Below are positions 12,651 through 24,100 of a stretch of 64,000 nucleotides of DNA, in pieces. Below the pieces are notes generated by a model. It saw only the letters and a program-made list of their open reading frames with translations, was not told the DNA's origin and did not search any database. The position numbers and the translations under genes are program-made. This DNA comes from Mercenaria mercenaria (taxonomy: Eukaryota; Mollusca; Bivalvia; Venerida; Veneridae), in the NCBI RefSeq assembly GCF_021730395.1, contig NC_069364.1, forward strand, positions 85,455,972 to 85,519,971. The letters are read 5' to 3'. Within the stretch, counting starts at the first letter, position 1, and every line of letters begins with the position of its first letter.

Positions 12651-13428
12651 AATTATTTCTATCTTTAATGTTGCAGTTGACTAATATACTCTTCAGAAAA
12701 TGTTAAATACTATGTCTCAGTGTATTGTATAGTTATATTGGCTATAAAACTTGTAATATGTTAATTAGATTCGTATATTCGTTTGTTTTATTCTGTGAAT
12801 TTATCGAGAAGGCTTTCGCGACATAACGACATTTTTCAATATGTTGCTGTGTTAACAAAACGCTTGAATTTAAAACACAACTGTCATGATGTGGTCGTTA
12901 TGTTGACATGATATCACAGTGAATAATTAGAACATGTACGGGTTTGACAGAATGTGTTTTGTATCATTATCATTATATCAATTTGTTGCCTCTGTCTCAT
13001 CAACAGAATGATGGTGTCTCAAACTTCTGTTTCATATTGGTGTGGGCGATAGAAGACACGGTGAAATGAGCTATTGTGTTGGTGAAACAACAAAAGAAAC
13101 AACGTTATATCACTTAAGCAACAGAACAAAGGTAGCAGAGATTAGTCAACATACATAGTTCATCTGTACTCGGTCTTCATGAGGACTAGTTATATGCATG
13201 AAGGGTCAAAAAGGTGAAAATCCAAAGAATAACAAGAACAATATTCAATAAGAATAACGAGACAGACAATAACAATTTCAAGATATAGAATTTTGAAAAC
13301 AAGCTTTACAATAAAAGTAACTAAATATAGAATATCAATAATAAATTGTAATAATAAGAACTTGTAGAGTGGTATTTGCTTCTTCAATGTGTTATCTGAC
13401 AGATAATATGCTTTATACGAAGTGAAAC
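12651..13428. other. No gene seen
   Basis: Unstructured AT-rich spacer between the degraded LINE and the GGTGTTCC foldback. Confidence 0.45.
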
Positions 13429-13675
13429 GGTGTTCCGTTAGGGCCAGCGCCTGCTCCAAGTGAACGCGAAGGGCGAAAGTACGACGGTACGATGGCGAAG
13501 CGCGACAGTACGATTGCAAAAAGCGACAGTACGGCGGACTGTCATCATTGTACTGCCGTGCTTCGCCATCGTACTGTCGTGTTATCACCATCGTATTGTC
13601 ACGCTTCGCCATCGTACCGTCGTCCCTTCGCACTTCGCGTTCATAGGGAGCTGGCGCTGGCCCTAATGGAACACC
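13429..13675. mobile_element. GGTGTTCC foldback element, short copy (247 bp)
   Basis: Ends GGTGTTCCGTTAGGGCCAGC and its complement, with an interior of degenerate 'cgatggcgaagcgcgacagta' units in both orientations. A flanking duplication aagtgaa is visible on both sides. The interior gives open frames by chance of composition only. Confidence 0.85.
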
Positions 13676-14553
13676 ATAAAGTGAAGATATCAACATTTTA
13701 ACTGATGCATTAATATAGTACTCCGTTTAAGTTAACAAAAAAAAACGCATCGAAATAAGTAAGCGAAACGGGAAAAACACGTTCAACCTTAATTATTCAA
13801 GTATATGACTTGAGTCAATTGAATATAAATATCTAGCCTATTAATTTGGTCACCACAACAATTATGAATATATAGAGAAATTTCAGTAATTTGTATATTA
13901 AGTGGGGTGTTGTTACGCAAATGATTAAATTGGTGGTATTTATGTCCCTTACCAGCAAACATACTATAGTATATCAGACCAATATTGGCAAACTGATATC
14001 CGTTTATGAATGAGATACCGCATTTCAGAAATTAACATTTAAACTTTATCTTCGGAAACTTTCGTTTGTGGCAAATAATTTTTCTACTGTTGTCGATGTC
14101 ATACGAGTCTTGACTCGTACACAAACTTAAGTATTTCGACAGAGGGGTTGATTAACGCTGTTTATTTAATTAAAACTTTGTAATTAATTCACTTATTCGA
14201 GGTATGCAATGCAGTATAAAAAGTGCGTGGTACATCCGATATTATACATCCACCCGGCCGCCGTGTACACCAAGCCACCGTATACACTAAGGAAACAAAA
14301 TCGAACCAAAATAGCATCTATTTATGGAGCCAATATTCTGAAAACCGTATCGGTCCGTTCTGTTGTAGAGCAAAGGCTATGATAAACTAAGTATATAGAC
14401 GATTTTATTATATTTATACGATAATAAATCCATGAAATACTGCCTTTGTTCTTAAAATGACTTGTTATCTATTGTTGACATTTACAGTGACAGGCAGTCA
14501 TTCAACGTCCTCTTTAAATATTTACGATGCCGTATCTTGCCTTTATAATATAT

Positions 14554-14788
14554 GAGCCGTGCCATGGGAAAACCAACATAGTGGGTTTGCGACCAGCATG
14601 GATCCAGACCAGCCTGCGCCTCCGCGCAGTCTGGTCAGGATCCATGCTGTTCGCTAACAGTATCTCTAATACCAACAGGCTTTAAAAGCGAACAGCATGG
14701 ATCCTGACCAGACTGCGCGGATGCGCAGGCTGGTCTGGATCCATGCCGGTCGCAAAGCCACTATGTTGGTTTTCTCATGGCACGGCTC
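14554..14788. mobile_element. CACGGCTC foldback element, copy 2 (full length, 235 bp)
   Basis: GAGCCGTGCC...GGCACGGCTC ends with two nested palindromic arms containing 'cagtctggtcaggatccatg'. Flanked by TAT/ATA-like bases. It has no coding capacity. Confidence 0.9.
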
Positions 14789-15810
14789 ATATGTTCACAC
14801 AAAACCATGCTTATTTCCGTCCGAAGTTAAATCTTTGCAAACAAAAAAACCAACTTGAAAATACAACCAATACAAAACAAAGGTTTTTACAAGAGATGCA
14901 GATGAAAAATCGTTAGAAATTCTACATTTACTAATTCGAAATATGGTACATTCGCATATGCTTGCATAAAAACTACTTTTTTCACTGGATCCGCCCATGT
15001 ATTAACGGGAGAAAAATCGTGTGCAAACAAGGCAATTCACGTGCTGTTAATACCCGATTTTTATTTCTGAAATGCTTTGCCAGGGACATATGTATGTATT
15101 TCTGCGAAGACTGACATCTGGCATCTGCATCTTGTTTCTTCCATAATAACCTCTTCTTGTAGCATTATAGACACAGTGTAATCCATAGTATGTTTAGCTG
15201 TATCAGTTTCCAACCCCAAACGTACTGCCCCCATCAATGTACGCACTAGCTTCTCTTAGAGTTTACTCCCTTTACAAAGTGTCTGTTCAGTTATTGTAAA
15301 TAACTCTGAATAAATAAGTATCGCGTGTAACTTGTGCTATTGCCCGTTTTTAGGTATTATATTGTTGACTTTTGTTAGTATCAGTCGGTTTGTTTTTACC
15401 TGATTGTTCGCAGAATTCATATGATAAACCTCGAAAGCTAGTCACTAGCTTCGTACTCATCCGTACTCTGTTTGTTCGTACTCAAAATAATTCGAATGTA
15501 AAGTTGTTATTCTTAAAATAATTGTGTTCTTGTCTATCAAATTTTTAAGCTATATGCAAAATTGTGTGTAATGTAACGTTTGTAATAACTTAAAATAAAA
15601 ATAAGATGCTCAAAAACCTTCAAATCACGCTTTTAGTAGTGTTGTTGTTATGTGTGCCCCGGTTATGGATATTTAAACATGTTTACCGTTTCCAAGAACA
15701 ACAAGAATGGTAAATAAAAAATTTTACCGGAATCGTCAAGTCAATCAATATGAAAACAATGCATTTAGTCGTCGTGTAATGTTTTTTTTATGCAAGAATA
15801 GCGACAATTT

Positions 15811-15932
15811 CACGTTTGTTTTGTGTATTAACGCCTGCAGAAGCCCTTGGGATATGTTTGTGACCTCGACCTTCGGTCTCGGTCACAAACAATCCCGCGG
15901 GCTTCTGCAGACGTTAATACACAAAAAACGTG
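15811..15932. repeat. Foldback hairpin of 122 bp
   Basis: Arms of about 50 bp, outer 'cacgtttgttttgtgtatta' and its near-complement, inner 'cctgcagaagccc'. The loop is near 'gaccttcggtctcgg'. Probably a small MITE. Confidence 0.8.
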
Positions 15933-16639
15933 CATTATCCCTACATTAGAGATGTTAATATATCATTGTTAAATAATTAATCCCAAAGTATTAATAAAAC
16001 AAATTACCTTCTCTCCTAAATAAAAAGTACAACTAGCTGTTCGTATTCAGCTTTAGCGCATAAATGATAGTCTATACCGACTTGAATCAATTCTGATGAA
16101 ATACCAATTTACAATAATATTCTTATCGTATCAGTTGAACCGGAGTTCAAATTGATTCAAAACTGCTTAAGATGAAATACAAACAAGTTGCAACAACGTA
16201 TTGTTGCTAATATATCGTTATCGGTTGATTATAGCTCTGCAGTGGTGCATTTGAAAGTTAAATGTAACGAGGTTAAACATGTCAACGGGAAATCGGTGCA
16301 GAAATTCGTTTGTTATTTAAAGTCAAAAGTATTTAATATTTTATAGTAAGAGCCTCTATACTCTATAAAATTTTTTAAATCTACTCTAAATACTGAAAGG
16401 AACGCTGAAGGTGGTAAATTTTGTCAAAAAGCAAATAGTTAATTACATTAATGGAGCCTGCCTTTTGATGTACACAAACATTTAAGAAAGGCAAGGATTA
16501 AAAAGATATGAAAAATAATAAAAGTAACATTGAAGTTGAAATTAGTTTATTAGTTTGGTATCAGGAGCGTTTTATGTGAAGAAGAAATAGGTAGCAAAGT
16601 TTAATAATATTTTTGAAGGTTATAAAGGGTCTTGGTCAG

Positions 16640-16700
16640 TAGTGTAAGGATTAGTAGTGTAAGGGTCAGTAGTGTAAGGGTTGTAAGGGCTGTTAATGTA
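16640..16700 (+). repeat. Short minisatellite 'ggtcagtagtgtaag'
   Basis: About four units of 15-16 bp. Next to it, 16741-16855 holds two copies of 'aatttgacccatt..tttggtcatg'. Confidence 0.75.
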
Positions 16701-17214
16701 GGTAGACAAGAATTGGGGTACCACAGAAATTTTAAACAAGCATACAAATGTATAAATTTGACCCATTCTTTTTTGCTTTTTGGTCATGTATATTAAAAGT
16801 CACAGACGTACGAATTTGACCCATTATTTTTGGTCATGAATATTAAAAAAGGCACAGAAAGGCTTTAGCAAAATTTAGAAGTGGAGCTCAAGACAGCACC
16901 AACTGATTCTGAAATTGTAAGGTAATTATATGTATCGTATGTCTTAAGAAAATGTCATTATTGCAAAAAGGTAGGCATAGATATTGTCGAAATTGAAAGC
17001 TTACTTTTCCTTTGCATTGTTGTGTTAGGCAAGATCCTTTGAAAGAGTTCAGGGATTTTATTATCTTTATATTAAAAAGCTGAACATTATTCTGTTAAAC
17101 AAGAGCTACCAAAGCCTGCAATCTTATCTTGGAAACACGCAGTCATGAACGATTAGTTTAATATTTCTAAATGTTTTATAGTACCAGACTAGATTGTGTG
17201 TGCTCTTTATATCT

Positions 17215-17415
17215 GAGCCGTGCCATAAGAAAACCAACATAGTGGCATCCGCGCAGTCTGGTCAGGATCCATGCTGTTCGCTAACAGTTTCTCTAATTGC
17301 AATAGTCTTTGAAAGCGAACAGCATGGATCCTGACCAGACTGCGCGGATGCGCAGGCTGGTCTGGATCCATGCTGGTCGCAAACCCACTATGTTGTTTTT
17401 CTCATGGCACGGCTC
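17215..17415. mobile_element. CACGGCTC foldback element, copy 3 (internal deletion, 201 bp)
   Basis: Both TIRs are present, but about 35 bp of the left arm after 'aacatagtgg' are absent, so the arms are asymmetric. Confidence 0.9.
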
Positions 17416-17549
17416 ATATGTGTAAGATTTTCTTAAATTGTGATTGTATCTTAACAGCCGTGTGATTTATAATGTATACACTATTTGTCTCCTATAATTC
17501 TTTAATATCTATTTAACATGATTTATATGTATATGCTGAAGTGTGCACG

Positions 17550-17581
17550 GATAAATAAATAAATAAATAAATAAATAAATC
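17550..17581 (+). repeat. (AAAT)n microsatellite
   Basis: Eight perfect ATAA units following 'gtgcacgg', possibly the tail of an old retroelement. Confidence 0.93.
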
Positions 17582-17849
17582 CAGACATGTACCTTATGAA
17601 AACCTACCTGTGGTATAAAGAAAAGTACATATTACTGTTTGAAACTTGGAGGACTTAAAGATTTTTTTTTTATAATTTTATCATATTTTTCTTACTTTGT
17701 AAAGTTTGGGTACTATTTATATCATGGGGAAAATCTACAGTATTTTTATTACTTTCAGTTTGACATATTTTACCACATTATGTTTGTTGTAGCATTGATT
17801 TCATTTTTTTCTTTATATGTATTTGAATTGTTGTATCAAAACTGAGGAG

Positions 17850-18310
17850 TTTATTAAACCAGAAGTTCACGCATGTCTCAACCTTGTCGCGTTTACAGAA
17901 TCGAGTTATTTTGACGTTTACATACGAATTTCTGCTCTGATTCACCGATGAATCGTCAAATTTAACTTTCGAATGCACCAATGGACATCTATAATAAACC
18001 AATGCATCAAGATAATCAGATATATCAACAAAAATACGTTGTTTAAGCTTGTTTACATTTTACCTTAAACAGTTTTGAATAAATATGAACTCTGGTTCAA
18101 CTGATATGATTAAAATATTATTATAAATTGGTGGTTTTATCTTTACTTTCATTGCAATTGGTAAAAGGCATAATCTGAAATCGATATCGGCTATCAGCCA
18201 TCATTCCTGCACGCCTGCTGCATGCGAATGGAGCATTCGACTTTATTTACGGAAGAAGGTAATCTGTTTCATTAATTATTCATCAACATCAAAAATATGT
18301 CGATGGACAT
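17850..18310 (+). repeat. Upstream flank shared with 55770-56170
   Basis: Blocks such as 'gaaatcgatatcggctatca', 'gttcaactgatatga' and 'tttacattttaccttaa' occur in the same order in both places, each about 3.2 kb upstream of a PRR5-like first exon (copies A and C). This shows the duplication carried several kilobases of 5' flank. Confidence 0.7.
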
Positions 18311-20679
18311 GTATCTTGTTCTGAATCATTAATTAACCTGGAAGAATTTCTGTATATTGTTTATCCATGTCTTGTTTTATTCATTATTTATATTTGTCTT
18401 ATTGTATATCTATCTTTGTTATACATGTGTTGGGGATTTTTTTCATCATTTAAAGTTTCGGCAAGTCACGATGAGTGGAAACACGTATGTTTTCATAATT
18501 TTAAAATAACCTGTCAATGTAAATATGGAAATATATGGAACAAGTCTTTTAAGAACAAATGCATTAATATATAACGGATTTATTTGTGTGTATTTACAAT
18601 AAAAATAGTCTGGAAGCTAAGTTAATCGTATATAATCTGTTGAAATTCCATTTAACACAGATACTATTTACAAGGCTCCTAAAATAGAATTTACGTTTAT
18701 TCTAGTTATATATACCCCAGATCTCCATTTATAACAAGATTGAAATATGTGTGGAATTTTGATGATATGCATTAAAGTCGCCGCAAACAAATTGATTTAA
18801 GCTTAAAGAATTTCTATTTTTAAAATCCACTAAAATTTATCTCAAAATAAAGAAGTTTTCTGGCTTTAACAAAACTCTTTATTTTATTTTGTTTTCTTTC
18901 TTTTTTCGGTGTAAAACTACTGTAGAATTTATCAGTGACATAAAATTCGCTGCTTCAAATTAGTGAAAATATTATATTTATTTTTTCATGTAGGGATACA
19001 CATTTTTAAATAATCGGAAATTCTTTCCGAAATATACTTTAGTATATAAATACCAACGGGTACTGTGGGCACTAGAATGGGTACTATGATGGTTTATAAA
19101 TATTCTCACATATGTATTCCTTATACAACAAAAATAAACAAGCTAATCGCGTCCTAAAACAACTTTCTGTGTTTTATTCAGTACTGTTTTTCAATAAAAG
19201 ATGAATATTCTTACTTTTATTGCGAACCATTAACCATTAAATGTGTATAATATACAAGGTAAGAACAACAAACATTGTGGCCATTCTGATTACTATCAAC
19301 ATACAAACTACAAAATGGCCTCGGGAATATTTGCATATCTGTTGATGTATGCAACGATATCATAATAACGTCTTCGCTACAACCAGCTCAGTTCTCTTTT
19401 TTTCTGTAGACGACTCGGCTACATGGTTGTCTTTTCGTCTGTTTTTTTTCTTTGAGAGGGTGGGTCGAATAACAAAATAACTTCATAGATTGGTTCAATG
19501 ATAAAAGTGGTGTATGTCACTTATAATTGTGTATTGATGGTACAAAGATAAACTGGTAAATTGTATACGCCTGGATTTCATACAGTGGTAGCAAGAGAAA
19601 TGAAAAGTATTTGACATACGGACAACGAAGCTCCATAATCTCGGAGAATTAAGGAGGATCAATGCTTACGATGTACGATGCCCACTTACACATAAGAAAG
19701 CAATTTTTTACCATCTTTCTTAATATACACTGCATCAACTCATCATACTTTTATGTTTTGACAACCGCAAGACTTAATTTTACTGTCTCAAAATGGCACG
19801 ATTTTACGTTATCTTTACAAATGGCTCAATCTTACTGTCTTTACCAGTGGCTTGCTTTTACAATATCGTCACAAATGACTCTTCACAAATGACTCAATTT
19901 TGCTGTCATCACAAACGGTTTGATTTTACTATGTCTTTACAATTGGTTTATAAGCTACGGTGAGTATTTTTGTATTCTGTATAATGTTGAGATAGAATTA
20001 TACGACAATGCATTATCTTACATGTCATGCTTACATACCTTTCGTACACAAAACACGTACTCTGTAGACAACATTTACATTAATATACATTTTGTATTGG
20101 AAAATGTACTTGGTGCGAGTTCAATCCATCGTGGTAACAATATCTTGTATTTTCTAGACGTACTGTACCAAGGAATCTTTTCAATAAATAACTGAATAAA
20201 TGCTAAAAAGTAAGCCGGTTAAAAAGTGAACCGAAAACTTAAATTGCCACTGATCTGTGTGTGAGAGGAGGGGTGGGGACGGGATGCTGGCTCAAAACCC
20301 GTACAAGTCGCGACTATGTTTTATGAACGGTTACCAGTTACGCCCGATTTTGATTCATAAGTAACTTATCTTCAATACTTAACTGAACTTGATCTACAGA
20401 TACAATATAAAAATGTACTCTGTATAAATAGTTTGCTTTTTATAACTAAACAAACGTGCGTGAAAGTTTGCCAAGTTTATCTGAATAAAGTATATGCGAT
20501 AAACAAATTTTCAGTTCCACTATCTCCCGTAAGAAATTATGCTTAATTTAAAAAGCAAATATACTGGTTGTACATATAGGCTAAAAGTCATTCCGGTATT
20601 GATAATTGCAATTTAATATTGTTTGAAACTATCAGATTATAACACTTTATAAGCTGTTACTTCTTATGCTTTTGCCCTA
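18311..20679. other. Upstream region of copy A
   Basis: No exon recognised. Around 20560-20740 it matches 58895-59060 before copy C, so it is part of the duplicated 5' flank. Contains the degenerate tandem repeat at 19770. Confidence 0.45.
19770..19950 (+). repeat. Degenerate tandem repeat upstream of copy A
   Basis: Five or so diverged units around 'atggctcgattttactgtct' and 'tttacaaatgg'. The open frame across it is a by-product. Confidence 0.6.
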
Positions 20680-20968
20680 CTTTAAAAATTTGAACTTAAT
20701 TTTTATAAACTTAAGGCGAGTAAAACGCGTCTAAATACTGTGTACATTCTGTTTTGTTTTCGTCACTTTTTGTCTAATTCAAGTGCTGATATATGTAAAA
20801 AGCGCCATTACAAATGTCTTTATATTGTATAAGTAATAGAAACTTGTATTTAGGCATCTAGTTTAGATCTTAGGGAACTCGCATAGAGAACACAATTGTT
20901 AACATAGATTGATATTTCCCGGTCTCAATTTGTTGCAGATATTTCTCTCAACGTCATAGTCGGATACA

Positions 20969-21003
20969 GATGGCATAGATTTGTGAAGATGGTTTCCTGA
21001 TTT
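20969..21003 (+). promoter_or_regulatory. Conserved 5' block of copy A
   Basis: The block gatggcatag / atttgtgaagatggtttc lies about 65 bp before the start codon and recurs before the start exon of copies C (59291) and M (minus, about 9040-9019), and at 33055 for copy B. It is probably 5'UTR or core promoter. No TATA box is evident, and the exact transcription start is unknown. Confidence 0.45.
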
Positions 21004-21065
21004 AAAAAAGGATTTTTTCTTCTTAAAACGAAAGGATTACATGTATATTACTTGTGAAGGAAAAT

Positions 21066-21103
21066 ATGGATTTTCTGCAAAGTGGAGTACGGACTCTCAA
21101 AAG
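21066..21103 (+). CDS. PRR5L: Copy A coding exon 1
   Basis: This 38-nt coding part encodes MDFLQSGVRTLK and ends in phase 2 at a strong donor (AG|GTAAGT). The same exon recurs at 59372 (plus) and 8970 (minus). The three copies keep the ATG, the frame and the donor position. Basic residues here resemble the N terminus of human PRR5. Confidence 0.82.
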
Positions 21104-24100
21104 GTAAGTCGTGCTGATACTCGGCAATTTCCGCGTGATTACGTATTCTCGTTAAGTAAATCGGCATTCTTCGGACGTATATGTAGCTAAGCATGTTCAT
21201 GGCTTTCCGTAAAAACCGGAAAATGCCGAAGTCATATATGGAGATCACGTAATTTGCCGATTGCCATTACGGGTGTACTCCAGTACCAGCGATAAACTAT
21301 TTTATTCAATCTTCTTACTTTCTTAGAATTATATCAAGTGCACTTGAAGGCATTCACCATAATGATAATATTTAACCCCACTGGTAACCGTTACAACTTT
21401 ACCATAAAAATGTTACACTCAATATTGTGATAACAACACATTGTTCTTTTGATATCATCAGTGTAAAAGTTACGAAAAACTTTATGTTTTGTTACAAGAA
21501 AAACAAACAATACACTCAAATTTAGCGTTGCATTTACGTTTAGACAACACAACAATTGCCATTTTTAATGACTACAGAAATGTGACTGATAGTGTTGTCA
21601 CAATGCCCTTGTAGCGTCTGCGTATCAAAATAGCTACAATCCTTGGGCACAGTTTGGCGCGCGGTTCAGTAATTGCTTCGTTTACCAAAGTAATCTCTCC
21701 GTTCAAAACTGGAATTATATATATATTTATAATGCTTTGGCTACAAGCTGCCCATGACAGGTCCAGTTATGTTATGACTATTGTCACTGTCTGTGTTGTT
21801 TAACATGTTTACAACTAGAACAAAGAAAGGAATATTTGGGTCACAATAACAAAACTGACGTTCCTTACACGATCAAATACTTTTAATATACTCCCTATCT
21901 TCAATGCCAGTTGTCAATTGAAACATATGCAACATTGTTATTGTTTGAAGTCATTATTTCATGTGCCATAAAATATTTTAAATAGGTCAAAAGTTTTACT
22001 GATTAAATTACCACTCCAGGAAACAAAAGCAGCAATTCTATTTCTACAGCAACATTTTCTATCAAAATATCGAGGATAAATGAATGTACATTTTAAAAAT
22101 TTAAAATTCTTCAACACGATTAACACGAGATGTAGCTTTTCACAGTCATATGATACGTTTATTTACGTTTATTATTTATAGATTTTTAATTAGTAAATTT
22201 GCTTTATCAGTAAGGTACCAGATATTTGTACATAAAAGACAGCTCATATCCAGCAGTATGTTACAAAAAATAAGTTTTAACATCAGTTAACAGGAAATAT
22301 TTATGTGAAAAAAAAGCGTGTGATGAGATAATCATTTCATGTAGTCAAATAGATTTATAACAGGAAAAGCAAATAAAGAGGTAAATATTTCCTTGTTTAT
22401 TTTTGTTACTCCGAAATACTATTATGTTACCTTTAAAGTTTTTAATGCTTTTGTTTAGTTTAAGAAGAGGATACTTCACGGACGTGGTAGAATGTATCTA
22501 ACTTTTTCTGTAGATATATCTTACAGCAATCGGCCATGATTGTTTCAAAGTCATGTCACTATGTTGTTATGTACAAAACAATGTTACATTAAAACACACA
22601 ACGGGCGAGAAGACATCGTGTGTCCTTTTTGAACATTGATGTTTCACAATGATAATTATAACCTTTCTCTTGTAAATTGTTTTGTATTTCTTCCCTCTAA
22701 TAACGATTGGTGGTATGTTGGTGTAGAGTCATTGGAGCGTGTCCGTTTATTTTGCTTAGGCCGACACATCGTCGCATTACCTTTTTCCTATTTTCATTTT
22801 CGCAAAATAATTAGATAAATGCACATCTTCGGTAGGTCTCTGATTAGGTTAACCATCAAAACGACCAGAGCCAGGCATTCTGGAAAAATATTTTCTCTAG
22901 TGGTCTTTTTTCAAAAATGTAAAATGTTATTTAAAGCTAAGATTAAAAGGTGCATGCTTTATTCTTGATGCAATTAGCTAAAAAGAATTTTGAATAAGAA
23001 TACAAGGACATTTCAATATCCCCTTACATGCACTACCCAAGGGATGTTATCGCGGCGGAACACAAGAACGCTGGCAGAACCAAATGGACCGCACAATACG
23101 ACCAAAATTAGACTCACCTCAGCGAAACGGCGTTACAATAGGATTTTACTATGAAAACCTGATAAACTTGCTGATAAACGGCACAGATTAAGGTGTCGGC
23201 CCGGTACAATTTCTCCTTCTTTGCTGTATAGTAAAACAAGCACTTTTGGACATGGATTGTGAATTTCACAACAAAATTGCAGCATTGACAGCTCTGTATT
23301 TCTGAAGAGTAATACTATCCCAGTCAATATATCACAGAAAAACACCACCATCAACGATGAACGTTTTTGCTACACATCAAAGTATCTAGTCCATATTTAA
23401 ATTTCCCACTGACATCTGTCATGGCCACCAGTCTGGTGTAGTTTTTTAATCCTTCCGCACAGAAATGTAATCCTGAAAAACACACATAAAACAACTGTTA
23501 AAGACATCAGAAATGACAAAAATGTACACAGTATCAATAAATACATTTGGAATATAACATGTCAAAGTAGGGATAGCGTTAAATTGGGAACTTCAAAATT
23601 TCAAAGAACTACTTTCTAGGATACAACGACCCGGAAGTACTTCTATACCGGGGTGACACCTAAATTAATACATTAATCAGGTAAACGGGTCATGAGGTTA
23701 CCACACCGTCCCTAATGCGATTACTTATTACAGTTTATGTAGGTCATTCTGACAGTTGAAACTTTCATTACTGGCACAGCGCCGTCATTTTGAAACCTCG
23801 ATTTCAGTGTAGAATTCTTTCATATGAGGAAGTGGTCTAAATTGCTTGTACCCAGATGTCCGCAGATGCCTATAACAATATCCTGAACAGGGCCTTTGGG
23901 TCATTTTCGACCTTTCAGTGCAGAAATTGTTCACATGAAGTGATCGTTACGGCTTACAAAAGGCCAGGGGTTCTACCCAGGTGCCCGCCTGTGCCTATAA
24001 GTACTCCATCATCGAAAGCTGGAAAGTATAATTGGCTGACAGTTTACCTCGGTAGATCAATTGAGCTTCTGGAACCTCAGGTAAAGTTGATGACCGTCTT

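Larger units (their letters stand above)
20680..22960 (+). repeat. Segmental duplication arm (copy A 5' end and intron 1)
   Basis: Partner of 7100-9320 in inverted orientation and of 58930-61340 in direct orientation. Includes the first coding exon of copy A. Confidence 0.68.

Noticed and set aside
13190-13701. 168-codon minus frame and shorter plus frames
   Set aside because: Mostly the short copy of the same foldback plus AT-rich flank. No domain.
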